Assembly: GCF_900199375.1 (NCBI RefSeq)
Contig: NZ_LT900217.1
Coordinates: forward strand, 3,162,001-3,226,000
Direction of reading: 5' to 3'
Origin: Gordonibacter urolithinfaciens
Lineage (GTDB): Bacteria; Actinomycetota; Coriobacteriia; Coriobacteriales; Eggerthellaceae
DNA length: 64,000 nucleotides
Part shown: positions 26,268 to 37,891 of the stretch, piece after piece
Layout: each line of letters begins with the position of its first letter
Numbering within the stretch: the stretch's first letter is position 1
Notes under the pieces: generated by a model
Seen by the model: the letters and a program-made list of their open reading frames with translations, nothing else
What the model was told of the DNA's origin: nothing
Database searches by the model: none
Translations under genes and position numbers: made by a program

Positions 26268-28466
26268 ATGGAACAGACGATCGAGACAACGACGAGCGTA
26301 CGGCAGGACGAAGACGACGGCCGAACGCGCCTGAACGCGGCCCAGCGCGAGGCCGTCGAGGCGACCGAGGGGTACGTGCGCGTGATCGCCGGCGCCGGCA
26401 CGGGCAAGACGCGGGCGCTCACCGAGCGCTTCGCCTACCTGGTGAACGAGTTGGGCATCATGCCGGGCACCATCCTGTGCGCCACGTTCACGAACAAGGC
26501 GGCCAGCGAGATGCGCCGCCGCATTCGACGGCTGATCGGCGACAGCGACACGGGCTACATCAACACGTTCCACGGCTTCTGCGTGTCGGTGCTGCAGGAG
26601 GACTGCCACGCCGTCCAGTACCCGAAGAGCTTCCTCGTGCTGGACAACGCCGACGTGGACGCCATGCTGCAGGTCGTCTACGAGGAGCGCGGGCTCACGC
26701 TGCGCGACATGACGTTCTCGAAGGCGCGCGACATGATCGAGATCGTGAAGCTGAAGGAGCGCCCGGACTACTACCGCGACATACTGGCCCTGCCGCTCGA
26801 GGGCCTGCGGCAGAAGTACCTCGATGCGACCGCCGCGAAGGACGTCATCTTCTACGGCTACCTCTACCAGGAGAAGAAGTGCTTCGGGCTGGACTACAAC
26901 GACCTCATCGTGTTCGTGCTGCACCTCTTCGAGCAGAACCCCGACATCCGGTCGAAGTGGCAGAAGCGGCTCGAGTACATTATGGTCGACGAGTTCCAGG
27001 ACATCGACGGCCTGCAGCACGAGCTCATGGAGGTGCTCGCCGGCTACCACAAGAACCTGTTCGTGGTGGGCGACCCCGACCAGACCATCTACACCTGGCG
27101 CGGCGCGGACGTGCGCTACCTGCTGGACTTCGACCGCGCGTTCCCGGGCACGCGCACCATCATGATGCTGGAGAACTACCGGTCGGCGCCGCGCGTGGTG
27201 GCCGTCGCGAACTCGCTGATCGAGAAGAACCGCGAGCGCATGCCGAAGAGGCTCGTCGCCGCGCGCGCGGCCCATGGGCCCACGGTGTGGCATCACGCCA
27301 AGAGCTCGGCCGACGAGGCCGCGTGGATCGCCCAGGGCGCCCTCGCGCTGCACGGCGAGGGCGTGGCGTACCGCGACATGGCGGTGCTCTACCGCGCCCA
27401 TTACGCGTCGCGGCCGGTGGAGGAGGCGCTGCTGCGCGCCGAGGTGCCCCACGCGGTGTACAGCGGCGTGCCGTTCTTCGGCCGGCGCGAGATCAAGGAC
27501 GCGCTGTCGTACCTGCGGCTCGTCGCCTACCAGGACGACCTGGACTTCGCGCGCGTGGCGAACGTCCCCAAGCGCAACCTGGGCCAGCGGCGCATGGCCT
27601 TCCTGCGCGAGAAGGCCGACGAATGGGGATGCAGCCTCATCGAAGCGCTCGCGCGCTCGGCGGACGACGAGCTGTTCAAGCGCACGAAGGCGCGGCAGCT
27701 CCTGCAGCTGGTCGATCGCTTCCGCTCGTCGTACGAGGGGCGTCCCGTGTCCGAGGTGCTGGCGGCCGTGCTGTCGGAAAGCGGCTACGAGGGCATGCTG
27801 CGCACCGAGGGCGGCCAGGAGCGGCTCGACAACCTGGCCGAGCTGAAGCAGTCCATCTACGAGTTCGAGTCGACATGCGGGGAAGAGGTGACCCTCGAGC
27901 ACTACCTGGCGCACGTGGCCCTGCTCACGAACGCCGACGCGATGGACGATGCGCAGGACAAGGTGCGGCTCATGACCGTCCATGCGGCGAAGGGCCTCGA
28001 GTTCGCGCACGTGTTCCTCTGCTCCATGAGCGAGGGCGTGCTCCCGTCGCGCAAGACGAGCACGCCGCAGGGCATGGAGGAGGAGCGCCGGCTGGCGTTC
28101 GTGGCCATGACGCGGGCGCGCGACGGGCTGTACCTCACTGAGGCGGAGGGGCGCTCGCACGAGGGCGCGCCGCGCTACCCCTCGCGCTTCCTGCTCGACA
28201 TCGACCCGGCGGCGCTCGAGTTCTCGAACAAGCCCGACGAGCGGCGGATCGAGGACGCGCGCGCCGCCTACGCGCTGACCGACCGCTGGATCGCCGACCT
28301 CGTCCGCGACGCGCGTTTCTCCCCGGGCGACCGCGTGGCCCACGCGGTGTTCGGCGTCGGGCGCGTGGCGGCCGTCGACACCGAGAAGCGCGCCTACGAG
28401 GTGGAGTTCGACGACATGGACACGCCCCGCACCATCTCGTTCAAAGCCAAGCTGGAAAAAGCCTGA
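26268..28466 (+). CDS. pcrA: UvrD/PcrA-family superfamily 1 DNA helicase
   Basis: 732 residues, the normal size for PcrA/UvrD. The helicase motifs are in order: Q-like LNAAQREAV (~22), Walker A AGAGTGKT (41-48), ATFTNKAASEM (~77), DEFQDIDG (~244), GDPDQTIYTWRGA (~270), and VRLMTVHAAKGLEF (~568). A C-terminal domain near 660-732 ends with a possible Tudor-like segment (GDRVAHAVFGVGRV) that binds RNA polymerase in PcrA. It unwinds DNA from 3' to 5' in repair and replication. It lies between two parS-like sites and next to uvrC, a fellow repair gene. Start codon ATG 26268 is at the predicted +1. Confidence 0.92.
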   Translation: MEQTIETTTSVRQDEDDGRTRLNAAQREAVEATEGYVRVIAGAGTGKTRALTERFAYLVNELGIMPGTILCATFTNKAASEMRRRIRRLIGDSDTGYINTFHGFCVSVLQEDCHAVQYPKSFLVLDNADVDAMLQVVYEERGLTLRDMTFSKARDMIEIVKLKERPDYYRDILALPLEGLRQKYLDATAAKDVIFYGYLYQEKKCFGLDYNDLIVFVLHLFEQNPDIRSKWQKRLEYIMVDEFQDIDGLQHELMEVLAGYHKNLFVVGDPDQTIYTWRGADVRYLLDFDRAFPGTRTIMMLENYRSAPRVVAVANSLIEKNRERMPKRLVAARAAHGPTVWHHAKSSADEAAWIAQGALALHGEGVAYRDMAVLYRAHYASRPVEEALLRAEVPHAVYSGVPFFGRREIKDALSYLRLVAYQDDLDFARVANVPKRNLGQRRMAFLREKADEWGCSLIEALARSADDELFKRTKARQLLQLVDRFRSSYEGRPVSEVLAAVLSESGYEGMLRTEGGQERLDNLAELKQSIYEFESTCGEEVTLEHYLAHVALLTNADAMDDAQDKVRLMTVHAAKGLEFAHVFLCSMSEGVLPSRKTSTPQGMEEERRLAFVAMTRARDGLYLTEAEGRSHEGAPRYPSRFLLDIDPAALEFSNKPDERRIEDARAAYALTDRWIADLVRDARFSPGDRVAHAVFGVGRVAAVDTEKRAYEVEFDDMDTPRTISFKAKLEKA

Positions 28467-28605
28467 CGGCTTTTTTCGCCATACGCAGGCTGCGTTGCGC
28501 AGCCTGCGCCTGCGTCCCGTTCGCGGCCCGTATTCCGCGCGGCTCGTGCGCCCGCATCCGTGCCCCAAACGTCTGCTTTCCGCGCCTCGAGCGTCCGATG
28601 CAGGA

Positions 28606-28621
28606 TGTTTCACGTGAAACA
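28606..28621. promoter_or_regulatory. parS-like ParB-binding site 2
   Basis: TGTTTCACGTGAAACA is identical to the site at 26210 and is also followed by TTTGTTC. A half-matching site, CACGTGAAAC, follows at 28708-28717. Confidence 0.85.
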
Positions 28622-28781
28622 TTTGTTCTGACCCTCTCCTTATCGCGCAGGACCGCGGACAACCACCCCGGCCCCCTGCGCGTGGCGGCGCCGATCCGGC
28701 AAGTGCCCACGTGAAACGTCGCCGAGGCGGGCGAGGGCCGCCCTGCAACCCCGCGCGGCGCCTGTCGGCATCGGGGCAGCG

Positions 28782-28977
28782 CGCGAAACCCCCCGTTCGT
28801 GGCATATTTCGACGGGAAATGATCATCGGCTCGGGAGCCGGTCGGCGACTCGAAGCCGCACGCCCTGCCGACCTGGGGCGATGCCGAAGGGGCGGTTTCG
28901 CCGCGGCGCTTTCGGCCCGGTGCGGGCTTCTCGATGATCATTTTCCGTCGAAATCTGCCACGAAACACGGTTTCGCG
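28782..28977. repeat. Imperfect 46-nt inverted repeat around a 103-base centre
   Basis: The left arm (28782-28828) and right arm (28932-28977) are reverse complements over about 46 bases with few differences; the inner 23 bases (ATTTCGACGG..ATGATCATCG) match at 22. Each arm contains a TGATCA palindrome. Unlike the other palindromes in the window, the centre is long, which would suit a mobile element end or a structured RNA. Confidence 0.7.
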
Positions 28978-29165
28978 TGCGCTGGGCGGTCGGGAAGGCC
29001 CGAACGGCGTCCGCCCTGTGCGCGACGAGCAGCGCCTTCCCCGAACACCCTTCCTCTCGCGTTTCCGGCGGGGGCTCGGGTGGCGGATCGCCCGTCGTCG
29101 GGGGGGGGCTTCCTTTTGCATTCCGCGTGGAGCGGAGCGTGCCCAGGGGAACGCTTGTGCGGTTT

Positions 29166-29179
29166 GCTATACTGGCGGT
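29166..29179 (+). promoter_or_regulatory. Extended -10 promoter for uvrC, probably leaderless
   Basis: TGCTATACT at 29165-29173 is an extended -10 box. Six bases later comes ATG 29180, the same geometry as pcrA. No Shine-Dalgarno sequence precedes it. Confidence 0.65.
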
Positions 29180-31528
29180 ATGGACGAACTCAACGAAACC
29201 AACAACGGAGCCGCCTCGTTTGACGTGGACGACGGCCTCGGGCCTGCCGACGCGGGCGGGTTCGAGCGCCTGGATCCCGAGCCCGCGCTCGATCCCGAGG
29301 ACGCCGAGCGCCTCGAGCGCGAGGGCCGGCGGCGGCCCGCGCTCAACCGCGCCGTGCGCGAGCGCGGGGATGGCTCCGCCGCCGACGATGCGCTCGCCGC
29401 CAAGCTCGAGCGCATCAAGCAGGAGCTGAACGCCGTGCCCACGCTGCCGGGCGTGTACCTGTGGAAGGACAAGTCCGGCCAGGTCATCTACGTGGGCAAG
29501 GCGAAGCAGCTGCGCGCCCGCATGCGCCAGTACGTGAACTACCAGGACGAGCGCGCGAAGATCCCGCTTCTGGTCGACCAGATCGACAGCTTCGACTACC
29601 TCGTGGTGGAGAACGAGCACGAGTCGCTCGTGCTGGAGAAGAACCTCATCAACCAGCACGCTCCGTTCTTCAACGCCGACTTCAAGGACGACAAGTCCTA
29701 CCCGTTCATCGCGCTCACGAAGGGCGACGTCTTTCCCGCCATCAAGTACACGCGCGAGAAGCACCGCCCCGACACCAAGTACTTCGGCCCCTACACCGAC
29801 AGCCGCGCCGCCCGCGACATGGTGGACATCGCCCGCCGCGTCGTGCCGCTGTGCGCCACGTCGTGCGCCGACTGGCGCGGGCTCAAGCGCCGCCTCGACA
29901 AGGACCCGCTCGCCCTGCTCGACCGCGACGCGCGCCCGTGCTTCGACGCGCACGTGGGCCTCGGCCCCGGCGCGTGCTGCGGCGGCATCACGCCCGAGGA
30001 GTACCGGGTCAACGTCAAGCGCATCGAGCGCTTCCTGTCGGGCCAGCACCGCGAGTTCGTCGAAGAGCTGACCGAGGAGATGCAGACCGCCGCCGCCGAG
30101 CTCGACTTCGAGCGCGCGGCGCGCATCAAGGCCCGCATCGACACGATCAACAGCCTCACCGACAGGCAGCACGCGGTGTCAACGCGCAACCTCGACGCGG
30201 ACGTCGTGGGCCTGTTCCGCGAGGAGACGGTGGCGGGCGTGCACGTGTTCATGGTGCGCGAGGGACGCATCATCAACTCCAACGAGTTCGTGCTGAACCG
30301 CGGCAAGGACGTGCCCGACCAGGACCTGCTGCACATGTTCCTCCTGCGCTACTACGACGCCACCACCTCCATCCCGCACGAGGTCATCCTGCGCGACGAG
30401 CCCGAGGACACCGAGGCCATGGAGGCATGGCTCACGGAGAAGCTGGCCAGCCCCCATGGCGCCAAGGTGCGCATCTGCGCTCCGCAGAAGGGCGAGAAGG
30501 CCGAGCTCGTTGGCATGGCCGAGACGAACGCGAAGCACACGCTCATGCGCTACAAGGTGCGCACGAACTACGACGACAAGCGCATCAACAACGCGCTTCT
30601 GCAGCTGGAGAGCGCGCTCGCCCTCGACGAGCCGCCGATGCGCATCGAGTGCTTCGACATCTCCACCATCCACGGCTCCTACACGGTGGCCTCGATGGTG
30701 GTGTTCACGAACGGCAAGCCCGACAAGAACCAGTACCGCCGCTTCAAGATCAAGACGCCGCTCGACGAGGCGAACGACTTCCTGTCCATGCAGGAGGTCA
30801 TGAGCCGCCGCTACGCGCCCGAGCGCATGGCCGACGAGCGCTTCGGCAGCAAGCCCGACCTCATCATCCTCGACGGCGGCAAGCCGCAGCTGTCCGCGGC
30901 GCTCGAGATGTTCGACCGGATGGGCATCGACGACATCGCGATGTGCGGCCTGGCCAAGCGCGACGAGGAGCTGTTCGTGCCGTGGCAGGACACGGGCCCC
31001 GTCGTGCTGCCCTCGGGCTCGGCGTCGCTCTACCTGGTGAAGCAGGTCCGCGACGAGGCGCACCGCTTTGCCATCACGTTCCACCGGGAGCTCCGCGGCA
31101 AGGGCATGACGGCCTCCATCCTCGACGACGTGGTCGGCATGGGCCCCGTGCGCAAGAAGGCGCTGCTCAAGCACTTCAAGTCGTTCAGGAACCTGAAGGC
31201 CGCCACGCTCGAGGAGATCAAGGAGGCGCGCGTCGTGCCGAACGAGGTGGCCGAGGAGCTCTACCGCGTGCTGCAGCAGTATAATAGGGATCGCAAGGAC
31301 GAGCGCGTCGTGGGCGGCGGAGTCGGGAGGGCGGAGGGCCCTGGCACATCCGAGGCCGCGTGCGGCCCGGACGCCTCCGACGCGCTCGACGAGCGTGCGG
31401 CCGCCTGCCCGCCCGCGGGCACGGGGCCAGCCGCCACGTGGTCGCCCGCCGTGGACGAGGCGGTGCGCGCGGCCGTGCAGGGCAGGGAGCCCGGCAGGGA
31501 AGGAAACGAGGGAAGGACGATCGCATGA
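29180..31528 (+). CDS. uvrC: UvrABC excinuclease subunit C, with terminal extensions
   Basis: 782 residues against about 600-650 for most UvrC. The GIY-YIG nuclease core starts near residue 92 (VYLWKDKSGQVIYVGKAKQLRARM), the UvrB-binding UVR segment near 310 (ELDFERAARIKARID), and the RNase H-like domain near 490 (IECFDISTIHGSYTV, LIILDGGKPQLSAA), with HhH motifs near 655. Extra parts are an acidic ~85-residue N-terminus and a ~80-residue Pro/Ala/Asp tail. It incises on both sides of DNA lesions held by UvrB. Its TGA overlaps the rapZ ATG. Confidence 0.93.
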   Translation: MDELNETNNGAASFDVDDGLGPADAGGFERLDPEPALDPEDAERLEREGRRRPALNRAVRERGDGSAADDALAAKLERIKQELNAVPTLPGVYLWKDKSGQVIYVGKAKQLRARMRQYVNYQDERAKIPLLVDQIDSFDYLVVENEHESLVLEKNLINQHAPFFNADFKDDKSYPFIALTKGDVFPAIKYTREKHRPDTKYFGPYTDSRAARDMVDIARRVVPLCATSCADWRGLKRRLDKDPLALLDRDARPCFDAHVGLGPGACCGGITPEEYRVNVKRIERFLSGQHREFVEELTEEMQTAAAELDFERAARIKARIDTINSLTDRQHAVSTRNLDADVVGLFREETVAGVHVFMVREGRIINSNEFVLNRGKDVPDQDLLHMFLLRYYDATTSIPHEVILRDEPEDTEAMEAWLTEKLASPHGAKVRICAPQKGEKAELVGMAETNAKHTLMRYKVRTNYDDKRINNALLQLESALALDEPPMRIECFDISTIHGSYTVASMVVFTNGKPDKNQYRRFKIKTPLDEANDFLSMQEVMSRRYAPERMADERFGSKPDLIILDGGKPQLSAALEMFDRMGIDDIAMCGLAKRDEELFVPWQDTGPVVLPSGSASLYLVKQVRDEAHRFAITFHRELRGKGMTASILDDVVGMGPVRKKALLKHFKSFRNLKAATLEEIKEARVVPNEVAEELYRVLQQYNRDRKDERVVGGGVGRAEGPGTSEAACGPDASDALDERAAACPPAGTGPAATWSPAVDEAVRAAVQGREPGREGNEGRTIA

Positions 31529-32544
31529 CCGACGAGAACACCGAGCTGGCGAGCATGCCCGAACTGGTCATCGTGAGCGGCATGAGCGGCGCCGGGCGCA
31601 CCGAGGCCATGCACTCGTTCGAGGATCTGGGCTACTTCTGCGTGGACAACCTGCCCTCCAGCCTCATCGGCAATCTGCTCGAGCTCACCGGCATGCCGGG
31701 CCAGCCCGACGAGCACCGCCGCCTGGCCGTGGTGTGCGACGCGCGCAACCGCGACTTCTTCGCCAACCTCACGGCCGAGCTGGCGAAGCTCAAGGCCCAG
31801 GGCATCGGCTACCGCATCCTGTTCCTGGATGCGGCCGACGAGAAGCTCGTCGCACGCTACAAGTCCAGCCGCCGCCGGCACCCGCTGTGCGCCGACGGCG
31901 CCTCCATCGCGCAGGGCATCGACCGCGAGCGCGACCTCCTGTTCGAGGTGCGCGAGGCGGCTCACCACGTGGTGGACACCACCGACATGCTGCCGGCGCA
32001 GCTGCGCGCGACCATCCGCGCGCTGTTCGCACCCGGCTCCGAGCAGCAGGGACTTGCCGTGACGGTGTACTCGTTCGGCTTCAAGCACGGCGCGCCGCTC
32101 GACGCCGACCTCGTCATGGACGTGCGCTTCCTGCCGAACCCTTACTACGAGCCGCAGCTGCGCGCGCTCACGGGCCTCGACAAGCCGGTGCGCGACTACG
32201 TGCTCTACCGACCGGAGACCGAGGAGTTCGAGCAGCGCTGGCGCGGCCTGCTGGATTGCGTCATGCCCGGCTACGTGGCCGAGGGCAAGCAGCAGCTCGC
32301 CATCGCCGTGGGCTGCACGGGCGGCCAGCACCGCTCCGTGGCGCTGGCGGAGTCCACGGGCGACTACCTAAAGACGAAGGGCTACCGGGTGAGCATCGCC
32401 CATCGCGACCTGGCGCTCGCCGAGGGCGCCGACGGCCGCCTCGCAGCGGACCCGCAGGCGGCGGCCCCCGGCCCCGACCCGGCGGCCGCCCCGCAGCCGC
32501 CAGCCCCGGCCCCCGACGGCCCCGTGGCCGCCCCGCAGGCGTAG
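31525..32544 (+). CDS. rapZ: RNase adapter/nucleotide-binding protein RapZ
   Basis: 339 residues. The P-loop region reads GMSGAGRT (residues 19-26), where the usual lysine is arginine, a variant I recall in actinobacterial members. The typical DLGYFCVDNLPSSL follows, and the C-terminal core has GCTGGQHRSVALAE near residue 275. RapZ controls the sugar-phosphate sensing route in Escherichia coli; in actinobacteria its partner is unknown. A Pro/Ala tail of about 45 residues ends the chain. It starts in the uvrC stop (ATGA) and lies in the conserved rapZ-yvcK-whiA set. Confidence 0.9.
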   Translation: MTDENTELASMPELVIVSGMSGAGRTEAMHSFEDLGYFCVDNLPSSLIGNLLELTGMPGQPDEHRRLAVVCDARNRDFFANLTAELAKLKAQGIGYRILFLDAADEKLVARYKSSRRRHPLCADGASIAQGIDRERDLLFEVREAAHHVVDTTDMLPAQLRATIRALFAPGSEQQGLAVTVYSFGFKHGAPLDADLVMDVRFLPNPYYEPQLRALTGLDKPVRDYVLYRPETEEFEQRWRGLLDCVMPGYVAEGKQQLAIAVGCTGGQHRSVALAESTGDYLKTKGYRVSIAHRDLALAEGADGRLAADPQAAAPGPDPAAAPQPPAPAPDGPVAAPQA

Positions 32545-32553
32545 GGCGCCCCC

Positions 32554-33656
<1,103 letters not shown>

Positions 33657-33678
<22 letters not shown>

Positions 33679-34589
33679 AGGACGAGCTCGCGCGCGTGCC
33701 GCCCACCTGCTCGCACTGCGAGAAAGCCACGCTGGCGGCGCTCGTGCGCATCGAGGGCACGCTGTTCTTCAGCGGGCAGGGAACCTACCGCATCGAGATA
33801 GCCACGGACGTGCCCAGCGTGGCGCGCCTCATCATTAAGCTGCTCCACGAGCTGTACCACCTGAAGACCGAGCTCACCGTGCGCCGCAGCGTGCTGCACA
33901 AGACGCCGAACTACCTTATAGAGGTGCCGGCACAGCCCCATCTGGCCGATGCGTTGCGCGACATGGGCGTGCTCTCGGAGGAGGGCGGCCTGGAGCTGGG
34001 CATCAAGGAGAGCCTCGTGGCGAAGGAGTGCTGCACGGCGGCCTACCTGCGCGGCGCTTTCCTCGGGAGCGGCTTCGTTTCCGACCCGCGCGGCGACTTC
34101 CACTTCGAGGTCACCGTGGAGAGCGGGGACCTGGCCGAGGGGCTCGTGGATCTGCTCGACCGCAAGGGCATCAACGCGCGCGTCATGCAGCGGCGCAGCT
34201 CGCACATGGTGTACTTGAAGAGCGGTGCCGCCATCCTCGAGTTCCTCGCGTTCACCGGCGCGCACCAGAGCGCGCTGTCCATGGAGAACGCGCGGGTCAT
34301 CAAGAGCGTGCGCAACGACGTGAACCGCATGACGAACGCCGAGATTGCGAACCAGGCGAAGGCGGCCAGCGCCTCGGTGGACCAGATCTACGCCATCAAG
34401 GAGGTGCTGGAGGCGCACGGCATGGAGAACCTGCCCCCGGCGCTGCAGGAGTTCATACGCCTGCGCGTGACCTATCCCGACGCCACCCTCAAGGAGCTGG
34501 GCGAGCGCGCGACCCCGCCCCTGTCCAAATCGGCCGTTTACCATCGCGTTCGCCGGATCGAGCAGATGGCGAAAGAGTTACACCGCTAG
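33657..34589 (+). CDS. whiA: Sporulation/division regulator WhiA
   Basis: 310 residues. The N-terminal homing-endonuclease-like domain (residues 1-200) has lost catalytic residues, as in all WhiA, and the C-terminal helix-turn-helix is near 255-300 (LRVTYPDATLKELGERA, SKSAVYHRVRRIEQMA). In actinobacteria it regulates division and chromosome segregation genes. It follows yvcK with overlap and ends 72 bases before gap. Confidence 0.92.
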
Positions 34590-34649
34590 AATGGTTTGCG
34601 TACGTGTTGTATCATCGTCTCAGCTTCAGCGAGCAAGAGTATCTTATGA

Positions 34650-35674
<1,025 letters not shown>

Positions 35675-35675
35675 T

Positions 35676-35800
35676 CTGTCGACGCTGCGGGGCGCTGGGG
35701 CACCCGATCTTCGCACGATGCCGCGGACTCGCGTACCCAAGTACGCATCGCCCGCGCCATCCCGCGAATCTCGGGCACCGCAGCGCCCCTCGCTGTCTTA
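35676..35800. other. Candidate structured element in the gap-pgk interval
   Basis: Nested complementary segments: GGGGCGCTGGGG..CCCGA (35689-35707) with TCGGG..CAGCGCCCC (35771-35789), 16 of 19 pairs; CGATG (35716) with CATCG (35746); GCGTAC (35731) with GTACGC (35741) around CCAA. It could be a folded leader for pgk or an intergenic repeat. No known RNA family is recognised. Confidence 0.45.
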
Positions 35801-35869
35801 CTACGCCAACCTGTGCGCCTGTTTTCACGCTTCGCGCGAATTAGACGCGCTTCGCAGAAGGAGGGCCCT

Positions 35870-37054
<1,185 letters not shown>

Positions 37055-37120
37055 GACCCGTTCCGTGCGGCCCCTGCAACGTGGACGGGCCGCACAACAC
37101 TCGAAGGAAAGGATACCCCA

Positions 37121-37891
37121 ATGGCACGCAAACCCATGATGGCGGGCAACTGGAAGATGAACAACACGGTGGGCGAGGCGGTGGTGCTCACGCAGGAGAT
37201 CTCGAACCAGTACGAGAAGGAGTGGCCTGAGTCGGTCGACATCGTCATCTGCCCGCCCTACGTGGACCTCAAGCCGGCCAAGACCGTGCTCGACTTCGAC
37301 AAGACGAAGATCGCCGTGGGCGCGCAGAACGTGTACTGGGAGCCGAAGGGCGCCTACACCGGCGAGATCTCGGTGCCCATGATCAAGGAGATCGGCTGCG
37401 CGTGCTCCATCGTGGGCCACTCCGAGCGCCGCGAGCTGTTCGGCGAGACGAACGAGGACGTCAACCTCAAGGTGAAGGCGCTCGTCGAAGGGGGCCTGTA
37501 CGCCATCGTGTGCGTGGGCGAGTCGCTGGCCGTGCGCGACGAGGGCACGACCGACGAGTACGTCACCGCCCAGGTGCGCGCCGCCTTCGCCGGCGTGGAT
37601 GCGAGCGATGCAGCAGGCTGCGTCGTGGCCTACGAGCCCATCTGGGCCATCGGCACGGGCCGGACGGCCACGCCCGAGCAGGCCGAGGCCGTGTGCGCCG
37701 CCATCCGCGCGACGCTCGCCGAGCTCTTCGGCGGCGAGGCGGCCGAGGAGATGCGCGTGCTGTACGGCGGCTCCATGAACCCCGGCAACGTGGAGGGCCT
37801 GCTGGCCCAGCCGAACATCGACGGCGGCCTCATCGGCGGCGCCAGCCTCAAGTGCGAGTCGTTCGTGCAGCTGATCGAGGCGTGCCTGTGA
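37121..37891 (+). CDS. tpiA: Triosephosphate isomerase
   Basis: 256 residues, start MARKPMMAGNWKMNNT, the active-site loop VAYEPIWAIGTG (~residues 167-178) and catalytic histidine in IVGHSERRE near 95. It interconverts dihydroxyacetone phosphate and glyceraldehyde 3-phosphate. AAGGAAAGGAT precedes the ATG. The stop TGA shares one base with the gpmI start (TGATG). Confidence 0.96.
   Translation: MARKPMMAGNWKMNNTVGEAVVLTQEISNQYEKEWPESVDIVICPPYVDLKPAKTVLDFDKTKIAVGAQNVYWEPKGAYTGEISVPMIKEIGCACSIVGHSERRELFGETNEDVNLKVKALVEGGLYAIVCVGESLAVRDEGTTDEYVTAQVRAAFAGVDASDAAGCVVAYEPIWAIGTGRTATPEQAEAVCAAIRATLAELFGGEAAEEMRVLYGGSMNPGNVEGLLAQPNIDGGLIGGASLKCESFVQLIEACL

Larger units (their letters stand above)
28467..29165. 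other. Long intergenic region between pcrA and uvrC
   Basis: About 700 bases without a supported gene. It holds a perfect parS-like site (28606), a partial parS core CACGTGAAAC (28708-28717), a 46-base inverted repeat (28782-28977), and nine Gs (29100-29108). The open frames in it are shadows with no ribosome site or known family. Confidence 0.6.
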
